In this document: one piece after another, positions 1 to 10,360 of the stretch
Position numbering within the stretch: the first letter of the stretch is position 1
How the letters are laid out: every line of letters begins with the position of its first letter
Source: Halomonas sp. KAO
GTDB taxonomy: Bacteria; Pseudomonadota; Gammaproteobacteria; Pseudomonadales; Halomonadaceae
Assembly (NCBI RefSeq): GCF_015595025.1
Contig: NZ_JADNRL010000026.1
Location: 206,405 to 249,006, forward strand
Direction of reading: 5' to 3'
Length of the DNA stretch: 42,602 bases
The notes under the pieces: model-generated
Database searches by the model: none
Told to the model about the DNA's origin: nothing
Seen by the model: only the letters and a program-made list of their open reading frames with translations
Position numbers and translations under genes: made by a program

Positions 1-225
1 GCGACCCGTGCGGGCCGCGACCAGCGGCGTGGAGGAGCTGGCACTCGAGACCAGCGTGTTTCTATCCGCGCGACCCGTGCGGGCCGCGACCCCGCGGATC
101 CTCGGGCGGGTGTTTTGGGTGGAGTTTCTATCCGCGCGACCCGTGCGGGCCGCGACCAACGGCTGGATGCTGGCCCTGTCACTCGCCGCCGTGTTTCTAT
201 CCGCGCGACCCGTGCGGGCCGCGAC
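1..225 (-). CRISPR. Type I-C CRISPR array, leader-proximal end (truncated by window edge)
   Basis: Three complete 33-bp repeats lie at 58-90, 124-156 and 193-225, and the last 21 bp of a fourth at 1-21. Each full repeat starts GTTTCTATCC and ends GGGCCGCGAC on the plus strand and is identical between copies. Spacers at 22-57, 91-123 and 157-192 are 36, 33 and 36 bp. Read on the minus strand the repeat begins GTCGCGGCCC, has the short CCCG/CGGG palindrome and ends GATAGAAAC, the usual layout of type I-C repeats, whose 3' handle ends GAAAC. Orientation, with cas genes and an AT-richer leader at higher coordinates, makes 193-225 the leader-proximal repeat and 157-192 the newest spacer. The array continues beyond the left edge, so the total spacer number is unknown. 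Confidence 0.97.
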
Positions 226-413
226 TGCTCCCTTGTAACAGGTTGATTCAACTAATGAAATACTAGTGAACCAGCGAAAGATCGCGGGAACTCCGGTCAG
301 AATCGCCAACATTTGATTAGGGCATGAAAATATCAATTAAAACATAATGTTAAAGAGCCGCGAACAGATCGGAAAAAAGCAGGACGCTTGGGGTTCGCAA
401 AGCACCGTGGCTG
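226..413 (-). promoter_or_regulatory. CRISPR leader
   Basis: This is the 188-bp stretch between the end of cas2 and the first repeat. It is clearly richer in A and T than the flanking genes, with runs such as TTTTAATTGATATTTTCATG on the minus strand near 320-340, and it holds no convincing gene. By position it should contain the crRNA promoter, reading leftwards into the array, and the recognition sequences for spacer integration. The exact promoter cannot be fixed by eye. Confidence 0.8.
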
Positions 414-704
414 CTAAAAAACGAGTGGGCCATTCATATCCAGTGCCGGTTTGGCACCGACATGCTCGATGCGTTTTTGCCACTGTCGCCCCAAGAAATA
501 GAAACGCAGGCTATCGACCTCTTCATCGATCAAGTCACACAGCTGCTGACGTAGCCGTGCCCACTGGTCCGGATCGACTTCGATCTCGAATACCGAATAC
601 TGCACCCGCTGTCCGAAGTCACGACACGCCTTGGCCACACGTCGCAGCCGCCGAGGCCCACCTTCGGATGTAGTGCTCACGTCATAGCTGACCAGTACCA
701 TCAT
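414..704 (-). CDS. cas2: CRISPR-associated endoribonuclease/integration subunit Cas2 (type I-C)
   Basis: The 96-residue protein has the ferredoxin-like Cas2 fold signature: an N-terminal beta strand MVLVSYDVST with the conserved Asp at residue 8, an arginine-rich helix (GPRRLRRVAKACRDFG), and the QYSVFEIEVD strand followed by a long helix. Cas2 dimers bridge two Cas1 dimers in the spacer integration complex. The start is the first of two adjacent ATG codons at 704, preceded by GGGAGG. The length matches I-C Cas2. It is the last cas gene before the leader, 24 bp after cas1, so it is co-transcribed with the whole cas operon. Confidence 0.95.
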   Translation of the reverse strand: MMVLVSYDVSTTSEGGPRRLRRVAKACRDFGQRVQYSVFEIEVDPDQWARLRQQLCDLIDEEVDSLRFYFLGRQWQKRIEHVGAKPALDMNGPLVF

Positions 705-728
705 TGCATTCGCCTCCCAAGCAAGACG

Positions 729-1769
729 CTATTTCCAGAGAAAGGGCGGATAGGCATCCAGATCCCCACGAAGATGGCGTGCCAAAAGCTGGGCTTGTAG
801 TGATGGCAGTAAACCGATCGGCGCCTTCTCACCGATAAAGGCATGGTTGAGCTCGTCACGCTTTCGCTCCTGGTAGGCGGTCAGCACGGCCTTGCGAGCA
901 TCATCCGTCAATATGACGCCACCACTCTCGGTCACCGTGAAGTCCCGCTCACGCAGCTGTCGCCGATTGATCAGAGACAAAGCCAGTCGGTCCCCCAGCA
1001 GCGGCCGGAATTCCTCGGCGAGATCGAGTGCCAGGCTGGGACGCCCTGGCCGGTCGCGATGCAGAAAACCGACGGATGGATCGAGGCCAACACTCTCTAG
1101 CGCCGAACGACAGTCGTGAGTAAGCAAGGTATAGAAGAACGACAGCAGCGCGTTGGTACGATCCCGTGGCGGCCGACGATTCCGCCCCTGAAAGCGAAAG
1201 GCCTCATCGTCACGCCGAATAAGTCGGTCGAACACGCTAAAGTAGACCTGCGCAGCTTCGCCCTCGAGTCCTCGTAGCCCGCTGGTCAGCGGTTCCGTCA
1301 GCAGGTCGCGGGCAATCCGCTCCAAACGCGAACGTGCCTGCGCTAGACGGCTACGTTCACCTTCCGGGAGTTTGGCACCGTAGTCTCGCAGGCCACGTGA
1401 GAGCACGGCGCGCTGATTGTGGACCTTGCCGACGAGAATGCCACGCACGATGGCCGCACAACCGGCTTCATCGTCACTTCGCCGGTACTGCGTACGCCGT
1501 AGCAGCACGTTGCCCGACACCGGCCCCTCGATACGGGCCAGAAACTTGCCGTTGGGCGAAAGATGCGTGATGGTGACGCCCTGCTCGGCGCAAAACCCCA
1601 TCAGGGGAGGCGAGACCAGAACGCGGCCGAAACAGATCAGCGATTCGAGCATATGGATGGGCAAGCGTGCACGCTCCTTGCCCTCGACCTGCATGACAAC
1701 ATTAGCGCCTTCTTTCTTTAACCAAGCGCCTTCGGTCGTAATGTAAAGGGAATTCAGCTGACGTCGCAT
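729..1769 (-). CDS. cas1: CRISPR integrase Cas1 (type I-C)
   Basis: The 346-residue integrase inserts new spacers at the leader end of the array. Family landmarks are visible: the N-terminal beta-rich domain starting MRRQLNSLYI, the motif GLEGEAAQVYF with catalytic Glu169, and FLHRDRPGRPSLALDLAEEF carrying His237, Asp249 and Glu252, which correspond to the E-H-D metal site. An upstream in-frame ATG at 1859 would add 30 residues with no Cas1 resemblance and overlap cas4. The ATG at 1769, just 5 bp after the cas4 stop, is preferred because it gives the standard Cas1 N terminus. It sits between cas4 and cas2 in the adaptation part of the operon. Confidence 0.95.
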   Translation of the reverse strand: MRRQLNSLYITTEGAWLKKEGANVVMQVEGKERARLPIHMLESLICFGRVLVSPPLMGFCAEQGVTITHLSPNGKFLARIEGPVSGNVLLRRTQYRRSDDEAGCAAIVRGILVGKVHNQRAVLSRGLRDYGAKLPEGERSRLAQARSRLERIARDLLTEPLTSGLRGLEGEAAQVYFSVFDRLIRRDDEAFRFQGRNRRPPRDRTNALLSFFYTLLTHDCRSALESVGLDPSVGFLHRDRPGRPSLALDLAEEFRPLLGDRLALSLINRRQLRERDFTVTESGGVILTDDARKAVLTAYQERKRDELNHAFIGEKAPIGLLPSLQAQLLARHLRGDLDAYPPFLWK

Positions 1770-1774
1770 GGCGT

Positions 1775-2416
1775 TTACTCGTTGCCCAGGGTTTGGAGCT
1801 GGCGCGCCAACCAGCGACTCGCCGAGCGTTGCTTTCCCATTATCTGGGGCTGGCAACAATCGATCAGGGAGCAGCGATCGCAGCGCTTAGGTTCATAGAT
1901 GGCCGCAGGCGTCTCGACGCCTTCGAACAGCGTGCGCGTGTTCGCGATGACCTCCCGGGTCAGCGCTCGGAGCGCCTCATCGAAGGCGATGATCTTGCGC
2001 CGCCGTGTCTTGCCATAGTAGAGCGCACCCTCGCCGATCGTGACCTCAAGCATCTCCTCGAGGCAAAAGGCCTGGGCGCAAAGCTGCACTTCATCGGCGC
2101 GATGCGCCTTGGGCCGGCCCCGCTTGTACTCGATCGGCCGGACCACTATCGTCGCTTCGCGCTCATCGAACTCGACCACATCCGCAACGCCCGTCAGTCC
2201 CAGTCGCTCGCTGGCGAGCGGCAAGGCCGTGGCGGTGTGAACACCGCGACGTCGCTCGTGCCCGGAGCGATCGACGCGTTCATGCAGGATGCGCCCTTCA
2301 GCGGTATAGCGGTTTTCTGCCCACTGCTGCTCAAGGTGAATCAGCGCGCACTGCCGTGGACAGAACAGGTAGTGCTGCAGCGCCGACAGCGGTAACGGAC
2401 GAACCTCATCCTCCAT
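1775..2416 (-). CDS. cas4: CRISPR-associated exonuclease Cas4 (RecB-like, Fe-S)
   Basis: The 213-residue protein has the Cas4 plan. An N-terminal Cys motif (FCPRQC, Cys19 and Cys23) and a C-terminal cluster (Cys179, Cys182, Cys187, Cys188) can hold a 4Fe-4S cluster. The RecB nuclease core shows His45 in GRILHERV, Asp79 in GVADVVEF and the IEYKRG motif with Glu96 and Lys98, followed by the QLCAQA helix. In type I-C systems Cas4 joins Cas1-Cas2 to trim prespacers and select PAM-containing ones. The stop is 5 bp upstream of cas1 and the start is 12 bp after cas7. No key residue is missing. Confidence 0.95.
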   Translation of the reverse strand: MEDEVRPLPLSALQHYLFCPRQCALIHLEQQWAENRYTAEGRILHERVDRSGHERRRGVHTATALPLASERLGLTGVADVVEFDEREATIVVRPIEYKRGRPKAHRADEVQLCAQAFCLEEMLEVTIGEGALYYGKTRRRKIIAFDEALRALTREVIANTRTLFEGVETPAAIYEPKRCDRCSLIDCCQPQIMGKQRSASRWLARQLQTLGNE

Positions 2417-2428
2417 GCCCTGAACCGC

Positions 2429-3294
2429 CTAAAGCCGCACATCGATCGTAATGCCGGACGGCAGCTCGTCGCGGTCGACGGTGACGGCATAATTACTGTA
2501 GTAACGCGCCGGCGTGTCGGTTTCGCCTTCGACGCGCTTGACCTGGACGCGGTCGAATAGGGTGTGAGCCGGCGCATTGCCCATCGGGTTTTCGTGCTTG
2601 AAGACGATCAGTTTGCGCGCCGACATTTCCCCTCGTGAAGCGGAGCGATCATGTTCAAACATGTTGATCAGGGCACGCCAGAGCAGCTCAAGGTCGTCTT
2701 CAGTGAAACCAGTGCGCTCACCAAGCTTGGCGGAGATATAGCCGTGAACCCGATAGAGCCCATAGGGGATGATATGCTTACGCCCCATGGTGCGCTCTTT
2801 TTCGAGATCCTTCTCATTGGTCACCGCCATGCGTGTGATCGAGACTTCCATCGGTACGACGGGATCGATCGAGGTGGCGAACGCCATCTGCACCGGGCCG
2901 CGTACCTGACCGGAATTGACCTCGGTGGTCATGACCGCACCAAAGGTTCGCACGTCGAAGAAGTTGGCACACATCCATGCGGTCAGCTCTCGTGCCTTCG
3001 CCTGGTCTTTCGGCAGCTTCTTGGCCTCGGGCTCGATACCCAATGCCTCGTATGCCTTCTTGTGCTGATTGTTCAGTACCGACTTTTCCTGCATATAGAT
3101 CGCGTAGCCCGCGTTGCCTTCCTGCTCCAGCGCCACATAGTTACGGATCTTGCGCTTGAGGCACACATCGGTCACCAACCCCTGGTTGGTCTCCGGGTCG
3201 AGTCGCGGCAAATTTCCGGCATCCGGATCGCCATTGGGGTTGCCGTTGGTCACGTCGAACAACAGCACGAATTCATAGCGATTGGCGATAACAC

Positions 3295-3298
<4 letters not shown>
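2429..3298 (-). CDS. cas7: Type I-C Cascade backbone protein Cas7c (Csd2)
   Basis: The 289-residue protein begins with the typical Csd2 sequence ([20 protein letters not shown]) and continues with [15 protein letters not shown] and the later [15 protein letters not shown] segment, all family landmarks. Several copies coat the crRNA spacer in the I-C Cascade. The start ATG overlaps the cas8 stop in an ATGA arrangement, which implies translational coupling. The length is normal for Csd2. Confidence 0.95.
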
Positions 3299-5768
<2,470 letters not shown>

Positions 5769-5808
5769 TTACTCCTTGTGGTGTCTTCTATCGCTTCATC
5801 AGCCGACA

Positions 5809-8043
5809 TCACCAAATGTTTGACTCGCTTGCACGAAACGTCGGCTCATTCCAATTCAGGCCCAGCCAATCGTCGTAGAGGTCCTCGTTAATCAGCACCA
5901 TGAACTGCTCGCCGAATTTCGCCGGCTCTACCGCGGCAATGGCGCCGGCGTGCTGGAGCGCCTCGAAGCCCCGCCGCGGCACCTGCACCGTGTAGGGCTG
6001 AAGCCGGCGGGCAATGCCACCGACGCCCTCGACATGGCTGAGCCGCCTGATGGCGTCGCGGGCGGTATCGTCGAAGGGAATGATCACGGCTTGCTGGGTG
6101 TTCTCGATCATGCGGAACTGCTGTGCCACCGTATCGAATGGCAGCCCCTCTAGCCCGCCACGCTCGAAAAGCCCCAACAGGTCATGCTTGTCGAGCGTAT
6201 CGTGCCCCTGCTGCCAATAGAGCAGACGGAAGTAGGCGTCGATGGCATCCAGTGCTAGGGGGGCATCGCCGTGGCTGCGCAGCACCTCGCGGGTCACCTG
6301 GGCAAACTGCTTGAGCTCCGGCGGCGGCGCCCAGTCTTCGTTGGCCGTAGCGAAGATGCGCACCTCGCTATCGGAGGCCACACGCTTGCCCTCACGATTG
6401 CAGCGCCCGGCCGCTTGAGCAATGGAGTCCAGTCCCGCTTCGGCGCGCAGCACAAGAGGGAAGTCGACATCGACCCCCGCTTCAATCAAGGACGTTGATA
6501 CGACTCGACAGGGTGAACCGGCTTTAAGCGCTTTACGTATGTCGGCTAGCACTTGCCGACGATGCACGGCACACATGGAGGTGGTGAGGTGAAAGGCGCC
6601 AGGGTGATCCTCGATCGACTCAAATAGAGCACGGGCATGTCGGCGATTATTGACGATACACAGCACCTGATCGCACTCGATCACCTGATCACGCAGTGTC
6701 ACATCATCGAGCGTACCAATATGGCATACACGAACGCGCTCCAACTCCTGGTAGAGCCTTTGAGGACAGGGAGCTAGCTCTTTAAGGTCACGGAGCCCAC
6801 CCTTGAAACTATGCTCGGGTTCATCCAATTCCGCGAGCGCTGGCTGGGTCGCGGTACACAGCACAACACTGGCGTGATAGTTCAGGGCCAGCTCGTCCAA
6901 CGCCGCCACGCTGGGGCGCAGCAGTGGCAAGGGCATGGTCTGCGCTTCATCGAGGATCACCACGCTGCGCGCGATATTGTGCAGCTTGCGACACCTCGAG
7001 GTCTTCGCCGCGAACAGGCTTTCGAAGAACTGCACGGCAGTAGTGACGATAATGGGTGCATCCCAGTTCTCGCTGTCCCGACGCAGCTTATCGATGCTTC
7101 TGCTATCGCGCCCACTAGCACCATCATTGGCGTCGAACGCACTATGGTGCTCCAGCACGGCAGCCTCGCCATGCTCGCCCAGCGCCTGGCGAAACACTGC
7201 CGCATTCTGCTCAACGATGCTGGTGAAGGGGATCACGTAGATGATGCGATCCATGCCATGGGCGATGGCATGCTCGAGCGCAAAGGTAAGCGACGCCAGC
7301 GTCTTGCCACCACCGGTCGGAACCGTCAACGTGAAACGTCCCGGTGGTTCGCTCGCCTGGCCACGCACATGGGCCAGAATCTCACCGCGTAGCCGATTGA
7401 CCTCGCTGTCGGCCTTGAATCTCGATAAGTGCCGATCCAGCGATTCACACAACACCTCGAGCGATGGACCACCACCACGAGCGACGCGCAACCCCCGCTC
7501 ATGCTGGGCGTAGAAGCGTTCGGTATCGATGAAATCGGCATCGACCAGACAGGAGAAAAGCATGCGAACCAAAAAGCCTAGCTGGAAGCAGGCGCGATCT
7601 TGGCGCGGCGTAAAAGTGGCCGGTGCCGGCACGCTGGCCGGCAGAGCGACTTCATCCCGCCAAGCCGTATCCAGTTCCGGCAGTTCGGCAAGCAAGCGCT
7701 GGCTCAGCGGCGTACGCTCGCCGAGGTCGCGCCCATTAGCGAGCCCGGCATGATGGCCAGCGATGGCATAGGCGAGAAGATGACCTAGCTGCCCGAGCTG
7801 CTCCTTAGCGACAACGGCTCCAGCTGTGGAGTGATCGACTCGTTTAGGTGCCCCCTCGAGTCGCTGCTGAAACGGCTCTGTATATTTGCCAAGATCGTGC
7901 AGAAGCCCGGCAACTCGCCCCAGCTCGGCAGAACCGAAGCGCTCGGCCCGGCATGCCGCTAGCCGTCCGACCTCAGAAAGATGACTCTCGAGTGTCTGCC
8001 AGTCGGATTTATCGGCCACAGATGTGGAGTGCGCGTAGTACAT
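5809..8043 (-). CDS. cas3: CRISPR-associated nuclease-helicase Cas3 (HD plus DEAD-like helicase)
   Basis: The 744-residue protein is a single-chain Cas3. The N-terminal HD nuclease shows His21, His49-Asp50 in GLLHDLGKY, His71 and His97-His98. The superfamily 2 helicase has Walker A VPTGGGKT (241-248), DEAQ box (365-368), motif III CTATQ (396-400) and motif VI QAAGRCNREG. It is recruited by Cascade to unwind and degrade foreign DNA. It is the first gene of the operon. ATG at 8043 follows AGGGA. Nuclease and helicase motifs all appear intact, so interference should be functional if expressed. Confidence 0.96.
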   Translation of the reverse strand: MYYAHSTSVADKSDWQTLESHLSEVGRLAACRAERFGSAELGRVAGLLHDLGKYTEPFQQRLEGAPKRVDHSTAGAVVAKEQLGQLGHLLAYAIAGHHAGLANGRDLGERTPLSQRLLAELPELDTAWRDEVALPASVPAPATFTPRQDRACFQLGFLVRMLFSCLVDADFIDTERFYAQHERGLRVARGGGPSLEVLCESLDRHLSRFKADSEVNRLRGEILAHVRGQASEPPGRFTLTVPTGGGKTLASLTFALEHAIAHGMDRIIYVIPFTSIVEQNAAVFRQALGEHGEAAVLEHHSAFDANDGASGRDSRSIDKLRRDSENWDAPIIVTTAVQFFESLFAAKTSRCRKLHNIARSVVILDEAQTMPLPLLRPSVAALDELALNYHASVVLCTATQPALAELDEPEHSFKGGLRDLKELAPCPQRLYQELERVRVCHIGTLDDVTLRDQVIECDQVLCIVNNRRHARALFESIEDHPGAFHLTTSMCAVHRRQVLADIRKALKAGSPCRVVSTSLIEAGVDVDFPLVLRAEAGLDSIAQAAGRCNREGKRVASDSEVRIFATANEDWAPPPELKQFAQVTREVLRSHGDAPLALDAIDAYFRLLYWQQGHDTLDKHDLLGLFERGGLEGLPFDTVAQQFRMIENTQQAVIIPFDDTARDAIRRLSHVEGVGGIARRLQPYTVQVPRRGFEALQHAGAIAAVEPAKFGEQFMVLINEDLYDDWLGLNWNEPTFRASESNIW

Positions 8044-8163
8044 GCGTCCCTGCTACTTTTTAATTAGCTTTCTCCTAGCTAAGCATCCCGAACCCCACTT
8101 TGCCACCCTGCGCATCTGTCCACGTTATTCTTCCGTCCGGCGTTGATGCAGGTCATCGTCGCA
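8044..8163 (-). promoter_or_regulatory. Upstream region of the cas operon
   Basis: About 120 bp lie upstream of cas3. The first 40 bp are AT-rich (AGAAAGCTAATTAAAAAG on the minus strand near 8052-8072), which fits a promoter close to the cas3 start. No definite -35/-10 pair or operator can be assigned by eye, and I see no gene in this stretch. Confidence 0.4.
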
Positions 8164-8464
8164 CTATACCTGGACGGGAATTCTGTGGAGGCATCTGAAA
8201 CATTTCCCTGGGCCACCCTGGCCCACTGCCGGCTGATCGAGATTCTGCCCCCCTGAAGGTCGGGTAGTGGTCGCACAAATCGGCGATGCCGTCAGGAGCT
8301 TCTCCGTCGCCGACGTCGCCAGAATCGCCTTGGCGACAATCACCGCACCCCTGGCGAAGCCTGCGCCATGCAACGCCGAATACCCTGGCAAACAGGGCCG
8401 CCCGCAGCTGGGCGTTGCACTGCTCGATGTCACGAATTTTTGGGTTCGGGTTGTGGAAGGCCAT
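8164..8464 (-). pseudogene. Possible small frameshifted gene downstream of ybjQ
   Basis: An ATG at 8464 follows a strong GGAGGAG and opens a plausible protein start (MAFHNPNPKIRDIEQC, then a leucine/alanine helix). After about 30 residues the frame becomes arginine- and glycine-rich and unlikely. The neighbouring frame then gives a hydrophobic stretch (GFARGAVIVAKAILATS) and a CFRC pair near its stop at 8164. This would fit one small protein broken by a 1-nt shift around 8370. I do not recognise the family, and either frame could be chance. It starts 20 bp after ybjQ on the same strand, so if real it is in its operon. Confidence 0.25.
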
Positions 8465-8483
8465 CGGCTCCTCCGCGGTCATC

Positions 8484-8825
8484 TCACCCCTTAGCGACCT
8501 TCACCGCGGTCCCGGTCGCCACCAGAAACAGCATCGACTTGCCGCCGCCGGAGATCTCGCTGTAATCGAGGTCGATGCCGATGACCGCATTGGCGCCCAC
8601 GGATTCCGCCTCCTTTCGCAGCTCATCCAGGCAGGTCTTTCTGGCATCGCGCAGCGCGTTCTGGGACGACTTGTTGCGCCCGCCGAAGAAGTCGCGGAAG
8701 CCGGCGAACATGTCCTTGAGAACGTTCATGCCGAACACGCATTCGGCGGAGACGATGTCGATATGCTCGGTGACTCGGTAGCCCTCGAGGTGCGATGAGG
8801 TGGTCAGGATCACGCGTTCAGCCAT
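8484..8825 (-). CDS. ybjQ: YbjQ/UPF0145 (DUF74) family protein
   Basis: The 113-residue protein has the compact YbjQ/DUF74 pattern: an N-terminal [28 protein letters not shown], a central [33 protein letters not shown] motif, and a C-terminal strand [13 protein letters not shown]. This family forms beta-rich pentameric rings and is sometimes labelled heavy-metal binding, but its role is not established. ATG at 8825 is preceded by AGGAGTGACC. It is divergent from the molybdate transporter gene with a 113-bp spacer. Confidence 0.85.
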   Translation of the reverse strand: MAERVILTTSSHLEGYRVTEHIDIVSAECVFGMNVLKDMFAGFRDFFGGRNKSSQNALRDARKTCLDELRKEAESVGANAVIGIDLDYSEISGGGKSMLFLVATGTAVKVAKG

Positions 8826-8938
8826 GGTCGGGTCACTCCTGGGGTGGTGATTACTGTGGTGATTGCGGTGGTAAATGATATGGCGACGGCGGTAGCGAAC
8901 AGGCCACCTGGGTTCGGTTCCTGCGCCAAGGCGCTACA

Positions 8939-10096
8939 GTGGAGAGTATGTCTTCCTTTACCCCATGGCGACCTCGCCGGCAGACCCTGGCGGCGCTAAG
9001 CGGCGACATTTCCGGCGCCTTCGGCGACCTGGGCACGCTGCTGCCCTATGTGATCGCGGCGACTGCCCTGGGCGTGCTGTCGCCGCGGCCGGTGTTTGTC
9101 GGCCTCGCCATCGGCTATCTGCTGGTGGCCCTGCTCTACCGCGCGCCCATCGCCGTGCAACCGATGAAGGCGCTGGGCGCGATGATACTTGTCGGCGGCC
9201 TCACCGCCGGTGAAACGGCCCTGGCCGGCGCCACGCTTGGTTTGGTACTGCTGGCGCTGGCCGCCACTCCCTATCTTGGCCGTGCGGCCCGGGCGCTGCC
9301 CCAGTCCGTGACGGTCGGCCTGCAGGCCGGCCTGGGCCTGATGCTGATGGCACTCGCGTTCGAGATGATGGCCGCAGGCTGGTGGCTGGCACTGCCGGCC
9401 GTGGCCGCCCTGGGCCTGTCCTGGCGATGGTCACGTGGGCCCTGGGCGCTGGTCGTGGTCATCGCCGCCATCTGGCTGGTGCCGGCTGACGCACTGCCCG
9501 AGGCAGTGCATTCGACGCCGGCGGGCGAAGGCATCTCGCTTCCATCGGTGGCAGGCGGGATCCTGGCCCAGCTGCCGCTGACGCTGCTCAATGCCGTGGT
9601 GGTGGCCACCGCCGTATCACGGTCACTGTTTCCGGCCGCCGCCTCACGCGTCAGCGAACGTCGCCTGGCGGCGTCCAGCGGGCTGCTCAACCTGGTGCTG
9701 ACGCCGCTGGGGGCCATGCCGATGTGTCACGGCGCCGGTGGCATGGCCGCCCACTATCGCTTCGGCGCCCGTAGCCTGATCGCTCCGCTGACCATGGCGG
9801 CAGCCTGCGCTTTGGCCGCGCTGCAGGGTAGCGCCGTGATCACCTGGCTGGCGGCGATTCCCACGCCGGTGGTCGGTGCCCTGCTGGCCTTTGCCGGGCT
9901 CGAGCTGACGTTGAGCAGGCGGCTTTTCGACGCCCGCCCCGACTGTCGGCCGGTAATCGCCGCCACCGCCGTGGCAACTCTCTTCGGAGGAGCGCTGATT
10001 GGCCTGGGGGTAGGACTTGCCAGCGAGCGCCTGCGCCGGCATCTTGTGCGCAGGCGCGCCGAGGGCACGCCGCCTGACAGGGGCCAATGCCCCTGA
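8939..10096 (+). CDS. MOT1-type molybdate (or sulfate) transporter
   Basis: The 385-residue membrane protein has about ten hydrophobic spans. It carries the two MOT1-family signatures: GDISGAFGDLGTLLPYV near 22-38 followed by QPMKALGA near 75-81, and PMCHGAGGMAAHYRFGARS at 261-279. MOT1 proteins move molybdate at low concentration; prokaryotic members are often annotated putative sulfate transporters. The GTG at 8939 has AAGG 7 nt upstream; an ATG at 8948 is an alternative with poorer spacing. A Mop-domain molbindin follows 26 bp after the stop, which favours molybdate as substrate. Confidence 0.8.
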   Translation: MESMSSFTPWRPRRQTLAALSGDISGAFGDLGTLLPYVIAATALGVLSPRPVFVGLAIGYLLVALLYRAPIAVQPMKALGAMILVGGLTAGETALAGATLGLVLLALAATPYLGRAARALPQSVTVGLQAGLGLMLMALAFEMMAAGWWLALPAVAALGLSWRWSRGPWALVVVIAAIWLVPADALPEAVHSTPAGEGISLPSVAGGILAQLPLTLLNAVVVATAVSRSLFPAAASRVSERRLAASSGLLNLVLTPLGAMPMCHGAGGMAAHYRFGARSLIAPLTMAAACALAALQGSAVITWLAAIPTPVVGALLAFAGLELTLSRRLFDARPDCRPVIAATAVATLFGGALIGLGVGLASERLRRHLVRRRAEGTPPDRGQCP

Positions 10097-10122
10097 CCCA
10101 CCACACTCGAGGAGACTCAAGG

Positions 10123-10335
10123 ATGAAGATCAGCGCACGCAACGTGATCAAGGGCACCGTGCTGGAAGTGAAGGAGGGCCCGGTCAACAGCCAGGTCCGC
10201 GTCGATATCGGCGGCGGCAACACCATCAAGTCGATGATCACCAGCGACGCCATCGAGGAGCTCGGCATCGCCGTGGGCAGCGAGGTTCAGGTAGTCATCA
10301 AGGCCTCGGATGTGATGCTCGGCATCGACGACTGA
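10123..10335 (+). CDS. mop: Molbindin, single Mop (TOBE) domain
   Basis: The 70-residue cytoplasmic protein is one Mop domain: MKISARNVIKGTVLEVKEG, then NSQVRVDIGGGNTIKSMITSDA, then an Ala-Val-Gly-Ser turn and VVIKASDVMLGID. Molbindins of this size assemble into hexamers that bind molybdate or tungstate and buffer or sense the oxyanion. The ATG at 10123 follows GAGGAGA and is preferred over an upstream in-frame ATG at 10087 that lacks any Mop similarity. Its position right after the MOT1-type transporter suggests one operon for uptake and storage. Confidence 0.92.
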   Translation: MKISARNVIKGTVLEVKEGPVNSQVRVDIGGGNTIKSMITSDAIEELGIAVGSEVQVVIKASDVMLGIDD

Positions 10336-10360
10336 GGTAAGCGAATCGCCCAACGGTGCA

